Shown piece after piece: positions 21,421 to 32,369 of a stretch of 64,000 bases of DNA; position 1 is the stretch's first letter, and each line of letters begins with the position of its first letter. The translations under genes and the position numbers were made by a program. The stretch spans positions 39,856,692 to 39,920,691 of the forward strand of contig OY755251.1 of the NCBI GenBank assembly GCA_963576725.1, in the 5' to 3' direction. Below the pieces are notes generated by a model. The model did not search any database, was not told the origin of the DNA, and saw only the letters and a program-made list of their open reading frames with translations. This stretch comes from Azorinus chamasolen (lineage: Eukaryota; Mollusca; Bivalvia; Cardiida; Solecurtidae).

Positions 21421-23225
21421 ATATATTTTAAGTCGAACTTTTAAGACACTGAAGATCAGTTGAATATTTGCATTAACGGCTGACAGAGTTTACTTTGAAA
21501 ATCCACATACATGTCCATTAAAACACCGTGTCATGAACAATTGAGGTGTAACCAGTACTTCCCAATTAGGAAGTATTACTGGAATTTGATTCATGTTAAG
21601 AGGAAGACTAATTAGTTTTTGTTTTATATGCCAAACTGTAAAGAACCTGAACGGAAACTACTTATATGACTCTAGATTGGCTTGCAACTAAATTCTGCAC
21701 AACGGCTAGAAATTGTAGTTTTGCTGGACTTATTTACAACAGATATTACAGCGCTTGTGCAGTAAAAATGTCCAATGTACAATATGTTATTCTCCTTTCA
21801 ATATCCACAACAACAATACTGACCAAACAAGAATTAGTTCTGGTTTTTATTGTTTACGTATTTCAGGTATATGTATATTTGATTGAAGTCAAACAAGCAA
21901 GTAAGGTGCATCGCATCTTTATCTCATGTATTTGTCCTGCACTTGTACTTTTTGATTAGCAAATTTGATATTATATGTAACTGTCACTCTCGTATATTAG
22001 CCACATGAGGAACCCCAACGAGATATGTACCTATATAACTTTTGCCTGTTTTAATTACGACTATAATACGCTGACAGGCTTTTGAATCATGTTGATTCAG
22101 ATGAAACGTCTTGCAAATAACCCTTTCATCAAATTCAAAGTTGTTTATCGCTTGGTAAGACTAAAACCTACAACACTAAATATATGCTGAAAGTATGCTG
22201 ACACATTTGTAGATAATAATTGTGTCAGAGGACTAATTTAATGTCAAGATAGGAAAACACTTTGTAACTCACTGATCAGTTCCTAAGTCGTTGTTATTAG
22301 ACATACCAGAAAGGCTGCCTCACTTAGACGGAAAACAAAATAATTCCATATTATGCTTATTGGCAACGGAAGATGAAATGATCATCTGTCATAGAGGTAT
22401 GTAATGAATATGATTGTTTGAAAGAACTGACACTCAAAGAAAATTCCCAAACAAATGATGAATTATGTTTGGAGATCATAATGTTGATTACTACCTAACG
22501 CTCACGATAACTGGATTTTCAATATCCATGACAGCTGACTTTTACGATGTTAATGCATTTCCAGAAGGAAACTTCGCCATTAACTGTTGTCTTAAAGTGT
22601 ATGTATTTTCTTTCTCTGTCACAATGAATTTCGGGATGAGCTTTGCAAACATTTGGACCAGATCAAACAATACCGAACATATAAGTGAATCATCAGGATC
22701 CAATTGCATGAGGCGCTGATTATGTGTCTAGGAAGACATTTCAGAACGTTTGACTCGAATATCTGAAGCAGACGAAGTTCATGATATGGTGTGGTGTGGT
22801 CTACGAGAATACTACTGACGCAATATTTACGACGCACAAGGAGCGGATAGGCACATTTTATGTCAGTATAGGCAAATATATTATTTAAACTAGTTAATGA
22901 GCAGCAGCATGCTGACTCCCTTTGTGCTTGTCTTGTGGTTTTAAGTGAATATAATTCTCACCGATAACAATGTTTTAGATACTTTCTCATTACTTTGTAA
23001 TCAATTTAACAAATGCATTGATATCTTCTGATGACTTTTAAATCTAGATTTTGTTCACATACAGAGAATTCCAATCGCAAACAATATGTCCCAGGGGAAA
23101 TCTAGTTCCTAAATACCTCGATCATCAAATAATAGATGGGAGACATTATAACAAGATCGAATTGAATTAAAATGAAATGATAAAATTAGATAATCATCTG
23201 CAATGAATAATCTTTATCTATCCAA
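21421..23225. other. No recognisable gene
   Basis: About 1.8 kb with two plus-strand frames, 97 codons (21,666-21,959) and 84 codons (22,465-22,719). Both have uneven composition and no known motif. The first is hydrophobic in its second half (VLVFIVYVFQVYVYL), which A/T-rich DNA produces by chance. I do not call either a gene. Confidence 0.35.
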
Positions 23226-23612
23226 TAGGTTGGGATACCGACAAGCCGCCCAACTAGGTTGGGATATCAACAAGCCGCCGCCCTACTGGGTTTGAAAACC
23301 GACAAGCCGCCGCGCTACTGGGTTTGGATACCGACAAGCCGCCGCGCAACTAGGTTGGGATACCGACAAGCCGTCGCCCTACTGGGTTTGAATACCGACA
23401 AGCCGCCGCGCTGCTGGGTTTGGATACCGACAAGCCGCCGCGCAACTATGTTGGGACACCGACAAGCCGCCGCGCAACTAGGTTGGGATACCGCCAAGCC
23501 GCCGCCCTACTGGGTTTGAATACCGACAAGCCGCCGCGCTACTGGGTTTGGATACCGACAAGCCGCCGCTCAACTAGGTTGGGAAACCGACAAGCCGCCG
23601 CGCAACTGGGTG
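23226..23612. repeat. 32-bp GC-rich tandem array with 96-bp higher order
   Basis: About twelve units of 32 bp with CCGACAAGCCGCCGCGC. Three unit types alternate: AACTAGGTTGGGATA, TACTGGGTTTGAATA and TACTGGGTTTGGATA, giving a 96-bp period. Because 32 is not a multiple of 3, several frames stay open across the array. These frames are products of the repeat, not evidence of a protein. GC content is far above the surroundings. Confidence 0.9.
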
Positions 23613-23984
23613 TCTCATCATAATACAGGCGGCTTGATACGTGGTCAATAGATCCTCAGAGACTTGAATAACAATACCTTTATTTAATAACACCACGTGG
23701 AAAATGTGCAATTTGGTGATGTATTAATATAAAAATATAGCAAAACAGAAAATGATTTAGGCAGTCTTTTACATTTTGTTCTCCAATAAGGTTCTATCTC
23801 CTGTAAGGTTCTATCTTCCTTTAAACACAACCGTCACTGACAGCTTATGAGATTTGGGCCCTTAAACTTCCAAGATGCTGCGGAGGTCCTCTGCTGAATA
23901 CCATTAAATGTCCAAGATTTTCACAAGCATATATTTCTCTTGCAGGAACTCGAACATGAAATATGGATGGGTTTCATTTTGGTT

Positions 23985-24275
23985 GCGTTTACCATATATC
24001 GTTATAGGACCTATTGTTTAGTTTGACTGCGTTTACCTATACCACTATGGGACCCAACGTTATTTTGATTGAATTGCCCTATACTATTATGGGACCCACG
24101 GTTTATTTTGAATGTATTTACTTTATACTACTATGGGACCCACCGTTATTTTAACTGTGTTTAGCCTACACCACGATGGGACCCATCGTATATTTTAAAA
24201 TGACTTGTTTACCATTGTGGGACCCACAGTTCAATTTGGATGCGTTTACCTTATATCACTAGGGGACCCGCAGAG
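23985..24275. repeat. ~55-60-bp degenerate tandem array
   Basis: Five to six units with GCGTTTACC(T)TATA, CACTATGGGACCCA and a T-rich spacer GTTTATTTTGA. Two more decayed units lie at 24,860-24,960 beyond the SINE, so the SINE and hairpin may have split the array. Confidence 0.75.
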
Positions 24276-24502
24276 TATTTTAAAAGTAATGTACCTAGTT
24301 ATAGACTGCTTTCAGTCCGAATGATAGCTCAGCCGACTGTACATTTACTCCATTGGTCATTAAACCCTTCGCTTGCTGAATTTTAAAATGCATTTCTTCT
24401 TTAAAATGCATGTCCTGTTGTATAATTACATATATCTTCACTGTGTACAAGTATTTCGCTATGCAATAACTGCTGTGGAGTGCACTGGTTGCACAATCAA
24501 CT

Positions 24503-24572
24503 TGTAAATAGTGCAGACCCTGATGAGACAGCTCCTGCAGGAGCTGTCTCATCTGGGTCTTCACTATTTACA
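24503..24572. repeat. 70-bp near-perfect palindrome
   Basis: TGTAAATAGTG(C/A)AGACCC and GATGAGACAGCTCCTG pair with their inverse on the right, 33 of 35 positions, with no loop (centre GCTCCTGCAGGAGC). The words AGACCC, GATGAGAC and GGGTCT recur in other hairpins of the window (29,857; 13,606), suggesting a dispersed hairpin family. Confidence 0.85.
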
Positions 24573-24719
24573 GGTCGGTAAATTGACGTGAATAGCAAGC
24601 GAAGGGTTAAGCCATTCGCCTACAACATTCAGTACTGCTAGCATTTGGTGCGATTACGCAGTCACAATACCGGCTAGTGACCCTAACAGGTACCCATTTA
24701 CATGTAATCCGTGGGTGGA

Positions 24720-24846
24720 GAGGAGGCAATCCCGTGCGAGTGGGAGACACTGAAAAGTGTCTCTGAAATTTCGAGCTGGTCCAACCGGGTCCGAACCTCG
24801 GAGCCCTGGGTTATCAGCTCAATGTTCAGCCACTAGGCCAGTCCAC
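24720..24846 (-). mobile_element. tRNA-derived SINE head
   Basis: On the minus strand TGGCCTAGTGG (24,840-24,830) matches a Pol III A box and GGTTCGGACCC (24,797-24,787) a B box, with about 33 nt between, as in a tRNA gene. The sequence between includes CTGATAACCCAG, an anticodon-loop-like segment. It cannot be a working tRNA gene because the acceptor arms do not pair. A tRNA-unrelated body follows toward 24,720. Confidence 0.65.
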
Positions 24847-24972
24847 TACCATTTTAGCTGCGTTTACCTTATATCATTAAGGGACTCGTATTTCATTTTA
24901 AATATGTTTACCGTATGTATATGCGTTCCACAGTTCATGCACAGATGCGTTCACCCTATATGTTATAACAAA

Positions 24973-26041
24973 ATTGAGACAATTCATCATGATTCATTTC
25001 ACATATTTGTTTAAGTTGTAACCATTTCCCTATTATAAACACTTTTTCACGCATTTGCAAACAGAGTAGACTCAGATAAGGCGGTCTGCTCCTTTTGCTT
25101 ATGAAATTATAATAAATCTGCAGTTTCTTCCAATACCAACACATTCTGCGAACATATGACATTATAAAAAGATAAGCTAATACAAATGCATTATAAAAGC
25201 AATTCCTCATAAATAGGAAACAGAGAAAGGGTTAAGCTAGAATTCGATGTTGGTTAATAATTGTCGAACATGGTTCAGGATAGATTTTACCGTAAATTCA
25301 GACGGGTTCGAGTGTCTGTTATTTTCATGACACAAATTAGCTGTTGGTTTGCATTTCCTGGCTACAAATGTCTACTTATCCGTCACCACAGGTGTCCATT
25401 ACTTAACCATTTTACTAGCATTTTGTCACGTCCGTATTTTACGTGTGGGTTCTTGCAAAATAAATGTATGAACTCCTTTGACAATAACATCTAGAAACCC
25501 GCGTAAATCCTGGTGGATACATCTGGCATGGGTCTACATCGTTTACTCCTGTTTCACTAGTGGGAGTAAACGGGTTACTGGAAAGCCATGCTGTAACTGC
25601 GCTTACTACTTCTCGTCTTTCGTTGTATAATAATATTCCCATGTGACGTTTAGGCAGCGAAGCATGTGCATTATAAATGGGATATTCATACTATATATTT
25701 TTAAACCTGTAGAGTCTTTCTTGGAGTTTCACATTGTTATTTTACAGACATAACGCAGGTCATGAATTATATGGAATAAGATATCTTGATACTGTAATGC
25801 TTTCTGGATTAAGCTTAACCATTATCATGCTACTAACGACATAACCGTCATCTGCATACAGCCTAGATCCAGATCAGACGCCGAGTAACTAGACGTCTCA
25901 TCAGGATACAATATGTTTGGCAGTAGTTACAGTACTCAAAATATAGCAAATATGTAAATCTGGCTTCATACCAGGGTTTGAGCACACATTAATATTTCGC
26001 CAGGATAATTGTGTGTTCAATGCAGTCAAATATTTATAATA
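24973..26041. other. No recognisable gene
   Basis: Short frames only. Contains ATCCAGATCAGACGCCGAGT at 25,867-25,886, a fragment of the dispersed hairpin family whose better copy is at 29,857. Confidence 0.4.
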
Positions 26042-26234
26042 CAGTAAAACTTCTATAAACCAGACATTCAAATTAAGTATAAATATTGGTCTTAAAAGAG
26101 ATGGCAGCTTAATGTAAAGTGAAAATCATACAGACAGCTCCTAGAGGATGACTGTCACCCTACATTAAGCAGCAACCTACCTAAAATGTCTAAATTCGTC
26201 TCAACCAGAATTCCGGTTTAGAGGGGTTTTACTG
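26042..26234. mobile_element. TA-flanked MITE (CTCTAAACCGGA type)
   Basis: CAGTAAAACTTCTATAAACC at the left and GGTTTAGAGGGGTTTTACTG at the right, TA on both sides. The centre has GCAGCTTAATGTAAAGTGAA and GACTGTCACCCTACATTAAGC, the family's internal inverted repeat. Confidence 0.85.
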
Positions 26235-27080
26235 TATATGTTGACAGACTTATTTTTAAAAAAAAACCATATATACGAGACGAACAGGAACTGAAAATAA
26301 CAGTTATGTTCGCATTGCTGGATATAATGATTATGTGGTTGGGTTTACTGGATTCATTCTCGTATTTACAGCAACACCATAAAAAAGCAGACAACCATTT
26401 CTGTTTGTTCAGGTCTAAAATGCTACGTAAAATAGCTACTAGAGTTTGCAGACAACATAGAGATTCTGTATCTACATCTTGTATTGGAACAATTGGAAAT
26501 CAGTGCATAACCAGACAAAAAGTTTGACATTCAAACAAAGCACACGTCATTTTCAAGGCGGCGTCTGATCAGTGACTTCTCTTTTTGTCCCAATCTCTAT
26601 TTCTATACCTGTGTTTTATCCCTTATACATTTGCATTTATTTATCTCATGTCCTTATTTAACCGAATGTTTTAACAAACTTGGATTGCAGACGACAATTG
26701 GAAATTTGGCACCGAAAGGTTAAAGAAGAAGTGTTTAAAGATAACGATTGTATCACATGGTTTTTCAGAATTAAAGGTGCGCATATATACATTATTCACC
26801 ATTTGCTTAATAAATGTTCATGTAAGAAATAATCGATAATAATATCAATTATATTAATTGTTATGACAGGACATGGGAACAGAAATGTTTGGTCGTGGCA
26901 GAAATTGTAGAATTATTTCTATATTGTATCATAAGCAAATCCAGCAGAGTCTGATCAAACGGCTCTTACAGGAAGCACCTGATTTGGGTCTACTCTGTTT
27001 GCAAAAACAGTTAAAATGTTTGAAGCTGTTACAAGTAGCGTCTGTACAAGTACAAGAATGAGTCATGCAGGAAACATCCA
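26235..27080. other. No recognisable gene
   Basis: A plus-strand frame at 26,306-26,527 shows no motif. At 26,977-27,004 CTGATTTGGGTCTACTCTGTTTGC belongs to the dispersed hairpin family. Confidence 0.35.
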
Positions 27081-27560
27081 TTACAGAACAAACAGTCGCC
27101 CGAACAGCAACACAAGGAAACAGCAAATGTACATAACTATAAAAACATCAAGAGACGCACAAAGACAAAACAAACATACAACAGGGGGAAGATGGAAGTA
27201 CCGCCTTGGAACGGTCAGTGACAAAAGTCACTGGGGTGGGATTAAACCGTTTTATGGGCGCCCAACCTCACACTTATTCCATCCCCACCATTAAAGACAA
27301 ACAGTGTAAATAAACGTCTAATCTAAACGTCTCCGACTAAACTACAACAACCGCGATGGCAAATACAGTTGTAACATTTAAGTGAACAAACTGTATCCAT
27401 AGCGTACTCAATGATTGAGCTGCAAACAGAGTAACTGTAGAAAAGTAATAAAGGGTACGACAAAAACGAAATAGTACAGATATCCGACGTTCTCCTTCCG
27501 TTTCTGGATTTAAGAGGTCGCCTTCATAGAGCACTAAACCTTTCTTGTCGGCGTACATGC
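27081..27560 (-). mobile_element. Penelope family B 3' region
   Basis: On the minus strand this runs through VLYEGDLLNPETEGERRISV and ALS/TLFAAQ-type coding, then a non-coding end with TTATTCCATCCCC and TTGGGCGCCCATA. It aligns in order with 37,411-37,760 (VVLYDGILLNLDTGGAYQTH) and 20,400-20,750. No RT core is attached; the upstream part at 27,560-27,750 diverges. Confidence 0.55.
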
Positions 27561-28154
27561 AAAGAGGCCAGCGTGATTGCCGTTTATTGTTTTGTTGTTT
27601 TTCGAGACGTAAATCAGTCAGGCCTGGTATAATACAGCAAATCCTTGAATTATTGTCAGACACTGGGTCTCTAATTAACAGTTTCAAAAACAGATTGCAC
27701 CTTAATGAAATAAGTATTCCACGAGGCTCACATAGTAAATATATATAGGCGTTGTTTACTAATCTGAGTAAGAAGCCAGTTAGTGCCCCAATACATTCGT
27801 GTTTGCATCTTCAAAGATGTTGTGCTGTTCTATTCGATTAGGTAATCCAATGTTTACAATTGACGAGCCATGTACCACGGCGTGAATATACCGACATTTG
27901 TTGAAGTAATCTGGAAGAAGATGTCTATTGTTTTAACAAACGTGTTAAGAGATCAAAACTTGCCCAGCTGTAAAAGATGTGCCTGCCAATATTGGATGTA
28001 ATGCAATTAATACTAGATATCTATATCCGATCCTATTAATCGTTTGAGAAACTATTACTGATCGAGTGTCAAAATCAGTTTAATTTCTGATTAGACGTCA
28101 CGGAACTACGACGAGTCGAAGCCTCTTGTACAGGTGACACCGTAATAAAATGTT
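27457..28154. repeat. 698-bp tandem duplication, unit 1
   Basis: Repeats at 28,155-28,852 with an exact offset of 698 bp (CAAAAACGAA at 27,461 and 28,159; AATAAAATGTT ending 28,154 and 28,852). By eye I find one or a few substitutions (CAAATCC versus CAAACCC), so it is recent or an assembly artefact. Confidence 0.9.
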
Positions 28155-28852
28155 ACGGCAAAAACGAAATAGTACAGATATCCGACGTTCTCCTTCCGTT
28201 TCTGGATTTAAGAGGTCGCCTTCATAGAGCACTAAACCTTTCTTGTCGGCGTACATGCAAAGAGGCCAGCGTGATTGCCGTTTATTGTTTTGTTGTTTTT
28301 CGAGACGTAAATCAGTCAGGCCTGGTATAATACAGCAAACCCTTGAATTATTGTCAGACACTGGGTCTCTAATTAACAGTTTCAAAAACAGATTGCACCT
28401 TAATGAAATAAGTATTCCACGAGGCTCACATAGTAAATATATATAGGCGTTGTTTACTAATCTGAGTAAGAAGCCAGTTAGTGCCCCAATACATTCGTGT
28501 TTGCATCTTCAAAGATGTTGTGCTGTTCTATTCGATTAGGTAATCCAATGTTTACAATTGACGAGCCATGTACCACGGCGTGAATATACCGACATTTGTT
28601 GAAGTAATCTGGAAGAAGATGTCTATTGTTTTAACAAACGTGTTAAGAGATCAAAACTTGCCCAGCTGTAAAAGATGTGCCTGCCAATATTGGATGTAAT
28701 GCAATTAATACTAGATATCTATATCCGATCCTATTAATCGTTTGAGAAACTATTACTGATCGAGTGTCAAAATCAGTTTAATTTCTGATTAGACGTCACG
28801 GAACTACGACGAGTCGAAGCCTCTTGTACAGGTGACACCGTAATAAAATGTT
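28155..28852. repeat. 698-bp tandem duplication, unit 2
   Basis: Second unit of the duplication. It continues without a break into the LINE fragment at 28,773-29,560, so this is the original copy and unit 1 was added to its left, carrying the last codons of the LINE with it. Confidence 0.9.
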
Positions 28853-29560
28853 TGGGAACAGTTAGCAGATTGATATTCAAAGACGTTTTGAATGCGTTTA
28901 GAGTAGAAGATTGTTTTTCATTTTCGGGGAGGTTGTTCCATTCCTGTATTGTTACAGGGAGGAAAGAGTTGTTATAATGGGTTGTGCGACAGGCCAGAGG
29001 TTGAATATCGCCACCGTTTCTTAATCTTAAATTGCATCGAGAAACACTTCCATCCACTTCAGGTACCAGTTCTGTGAGATATTTTGGAGTTAAATGAAAC
29101 ACCAATTTATAAAAGAGAATACGTCTGTGTTTTACGTCTGGTTTCAAAATGTTTCCATCCAACTTCATGCAACAATTTACCAACAGAAACCAATTTAGTT
29201 GTCCCGGTTACTATACGGGTAGCTTCATATTGATTTTTTTCGAAACTGTTAGATTCTCTGGCATTACAGTTATCAAATATAGTATCATCGTATTCTAAAA
29301 TAGGTATCACGAAATATACGTAGATTGTTTCAAGATAATATCTGTCCGAAGTGAATTTGAGTTTTCGCATGACATTTATTCGTGTCCATGCCTTAGTAGC
29401 GATATATTCGATATGACAGTGCCATGTTAGATCACGTGAGAGATGAACGCCAATGTGCTTATGTGAATCTACTTCAGGAATTTGATGGTCTTGCATATAT
29501 ACGGATGAGACATTTTTCTCGAGATTATTAACGACTCAGTCTTCTTAGGATTGAATTCAA
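28773..29560 (-). pseudogene. LINE C-terminal fragment, related to the 3.6-7.2 kb element
   Basis: 29,107-29,496 encodes SHKHIGVHLSRDLTWHCHI, AWTRINVMRKLKF and NQYEATRIVTGTTKLVSV; after a frameshift, 28,773-29,183 encodes LFYKLVFHLTPKYLTELVP, LRNGGDI and LPVTIQEWNNLPENEK. The order matches the RT C-terminal half of the LINE at 3,713-4,751. The 5' part is missing (5' truncation) and the CxC...HFLxxC motif is absent. Confidence 0.75.
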
Positions 29561-29856
29561 CTAGCCATTTCTCTGCCTTTTTAATATATTATTATTGATA
29601 TTTGTTGCCATATGTACGGGAGTAATACCTACACTAAACAAGCTAATGTCGTAAACAAACACTTACCTTTCAGCCTCCTGTTTGTCCGCCATCTTGGAAA
29701 AGTCTAAACATTCGCGACCGTACAGCGCAAAGTTTCTAATTGTCGTCTGCAATCGGAGTTTGTTTAATCATATGGTAAAATAAAGAAATGAAATAAGTAA
29801 ATGCAAATTTCAAAGAAATAAAACACAGATATGGAAATAGAGACTGACACAAAAAG

Positions 29857-29925
29857 TAAAGACCCTGATCAGACGCCGTCTTGAAAAGGCGGCGTCTGAT
29901 CTGGGACTGCACTATTTGTCATGGT
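29857..29925. repeat. Short inverted repeat of the dispersed hairpin family
   Basis: ACCCTGATCAGACGCCG pairs with CGGCGTCTGATCTGGG around a TCTTGAAAAGG loop. Related to 24,503-24,572 and to single arms at 25,867 and 13,606. Confidence 0.65.
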
Positions 29926-29974
29926 GCATTTTTGCGACTTCGGCGGTAAAAGGGTTAAACATGGTGCCAGAATA

Positions 29975-30606
29975 GATTCATGTGCAAGTAGGACCCTCTA
30001 AAATCAAGCCATCTTTGTGTATAAAGAATCTCGGTGCATGGCTCGATTCACAAATGGATATGACATCACACATCAATTCCGTGTGTATGTCTAGTTATGC
30101 ACAGCTCCGACGAATAGGCCACATAAGAAAGTACCTCTTACTGCTGCTACCAAGACTTTGGTGAACTCTCTGGTTACATCGAAAATAGACTACTGCAACT
30201 CATTGCTGCATGGAATTTCAGACAGAACACTGCAGAAACTTCAAAGAGTGCAAAACACAGCAGCCCGCATCATAACCAGGACGTCTTGATATGATCATAT
30301 CACACCGGTTTTGAAGGAACTTCACTGGCTTCCAGTTCAACATCGGATTGAATTCAAAATTCTGACACTTACGTATAAAGACATGCACAATGAATCCGCC
30401 AAGTACATTGTCGACATACTTGACGTGTACAGGCCCCGCAGAGTAGTTCTTTGACGTTGGTTGTACCAAAAAGTCGTAAGGTAAAATACGGTGAGAGAAG
30501 TTTCATGCATGCAGCTCCGAAACTCCGGAATACTCTACCATCAGGCATTAGAGATGCAAGCTCACTGGCATGTTTGAAAACGCATTTCTTCAACATATGT
30601 TATTAG
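29975..30606 (+). pseudogene. 5'-truncated LINE RT C-terminal fragment, second family
   Basis: Plus-strand frames encode LCIKNLGAWLDSQMDMTSHI and, after breaks, SKIDYCNSLLHGISDRTLQK, LQRVQNTAARIITRT, HITPVLKELHWLPVQHRIEF and KILTLTYKDMH. This order, with IDYCNSLL, AARI, LHWLPV and FKIL, is diagnostic of the segment after the RT palm in CR1/Rex-type LINEs. At least two frameshifts and several stops. It is a different family from the fragment just to its left. Confidence 0.8.
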
Positions 30607-31077
30607 GGCAGTTTAGAAAACGTAGCTACTAATTGTCATAACTGCTGCATTAGTCACAGCGTGTTGATCCTGCCACTCGCTTATGACTGTGGGACTTTTT
30701 TAAACCCTTTAATGCTCCACAAATGCAGAAGAAATAATTAGATAAACGAACAAAAAGATCTCATCCATAATTTTTATAGACTTCTAGGGAATCCCCTTGC
30801 TGTTGTACGTGCGGGTTCCGTCGGATTCCGCTGTCCAGGAGTTGGATTCTGAGGGAGTGCTGTTTTCAAATGGGGCATCCCTATATGCTTGGTACCTCTG
30901 GTAACTCCAGTTCCAATGCCAGAAGGAGCACCGTAGTGAAACATCCGTTTGTTTGTCCGTTTGTACATATAAATGAGAGTTGTCCAGCTAGCAGGAGGTT
31001 GTAAATTTGATTCCAGTCAAAACTGTTCTTTGGTATTATTTGGAATGGTCAGCAGTTTGGTTCCAGTTGAGACACCG
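30607..31077. other. No recognisable gene
   Basis: Probably includes the LINE 3' UTR up to about 30,720. The remainder shows nothing. Confidence 0.35.
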
Positions 31078-31290
31078 AGTGACTTGACTCGTCATCAGAC
31101 TGTTTGACTTGACTCGTCATCAGACTGTTTGACTTGATTCGTTATCAGACAATTTGACTTGACTCGTCATCAGACTGTTTGACTCGACTCGTCATCAGAC
31201 TGTTTGACTCGACTCGTCATCAGACTGTTTGACTCGACTCGTCATCAGACTGTTTGACTTGACTCGTCATCAGACTGTTTGACTTGACGA
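31078..31290. repeat. 25-bp tandem array, about 8.5 copies
   Basis: Unit GACTGTTTGACTTGACTCGTCATCA, with CTT/CTC variants and one ATTCGTTATC variant. Confidence 0.95.
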
Positions 31291-31328
31291 CCCTCTTACG
31301 TTTCAGAGAAACACCGAAGGACGTGAAA

Positions 31329-31516
31329 CTGAATGCAGACGACAATGTTTGCAGACACGAACAAACTGAATGCAGACGACAATGTTTGCAGACACGAACA
31401 AACTGAATGCAGACGACAATGTTTGCAGACACGAACAAACTGAATGCAGACGACAATGTTTGCAGACACGAACAAACTGAATGCAGACGACAATGTTTGC
31501 AGACACGAACAAACTG
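31329..31516. repeat. 37-bp tandem array, about 5 copies
   Basis: Unit starts GAATGCAGACGACAATGT and continues TTGCAGACACGAACAAACT. Units are virtually identical, so the array is young. As 37 is not divisible by 3, overlapping minus-strand frames of 69-107 codons are created by the repeat. Confidence 0.95.
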
Positions 31517-32035
31517 AGTTAACATGAGTAAACTTATTGACATTTGAGACGATGATTACCGAATAGTTGCGAAACACAATATGTGTGATTGTTCCTTAGA
31601 GAAAACATGTGGTACGACAGACAGCGTTGTAATAACATTTCTAAAAGAAATAGAACCAATCTAAGTCTGTATTGTCTGGTATCTCGTACCAGTAAGTTCT
31701 GACACAATATAACCCATAATAAGGGGGGGGACATCTGCAATGTTTTGTAGGTGGCTTATAACATAACTTATAGCAAATTAGTATAAACAAGGGTCACATG
31801 ACTGCTTTATAAGAACTCCGATCTGGATCTGCGCTGTTTGCTTGTATCACTGCTGTGGATATTGTGTATTCATGGGAAGTAAACCACTTCTAACCATACA
31901 TAGATTCAGACGTGAATCAACAAATCTGATATGGTCTCCGTTTCACAATATGACGATATCAGTACTAATTCTGAATGCATTGTTGTCCCTTAAGGTGTCC
32001 TATTGATATTTATCATGAGTGCAAAAGGCCTTGTA
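31517..32035. other. No recognisable gene
   Basis: Contains one arm-like word GATCTGGATCTGCGCTGTTTG at 31,810 of the dispersed hairpin family and a G8 run at about 31,723. No coding signal. Confidence 0.4.
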
Positions 32036-32237
32036 CAGTAAAAACCCTCTAAACCGGACGTACATTAAGTATAAATATTGGTCTTGCAGACAAATGACAG
32101 CTTAAGCGCTGTGAAAGTCATACAGAAAGCTCCTCTATAAGCTTTCTGCATGACATTCACCCTGCATTAAGCCGTCACCTGCCTGGAATAATCGAAATTC
32201 TTCTGTTTTAGAATTCCGGTTTAGAGGGGGTTTACTG
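32036..32237. mobile_element. TA-flanked MITE (CTCTAAACCGGA type)
   Basis: CAGTAAAAACCCTCTAAACC and, inverted, CAGTAAACCCCCTCTAAACC, TA on both sides. The centre is a long stem: TCATACAGAAAGCTCC / AGCTTTCTGCATGAC and GACAGCTTAAG / CATTAAGCCGTC. Confidence 0.85.
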
Positions 32238-32369
32238 TATTATTTTGCCTCAAATTTGGACTATTGTCTCGGAATATTGTATATCACACTGTTTGTATTA
32301 TACAAATACGCCAGTCACTTTCCTATTGGTCCTTGGCAAATGTCTCACTAACACGACCTCTCAAAAGAA

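Noticed and set aside
23259..23623. Overlapping frames over the 32-bp array encoding WVWIPTSRRATRLG-type repeats
   Set aside because: All frames stay open because the GC-rich unit lacks stop codons; there is no start context, splice signal or neighbour to support a protein.
24720..24846. Functional tRNA gene
   Set aside because: A and B boxes are present but acceptor and T arms do not pair along a 73-nt cloverleaf; a SINE head explains it better.
31220..31577. Minus-strand frames with repeated CKHCRLHSVCSCLQTL
   Set aside because: A 37-bp repeat read in three phases gives the same words in all frames; a repeat artefact.
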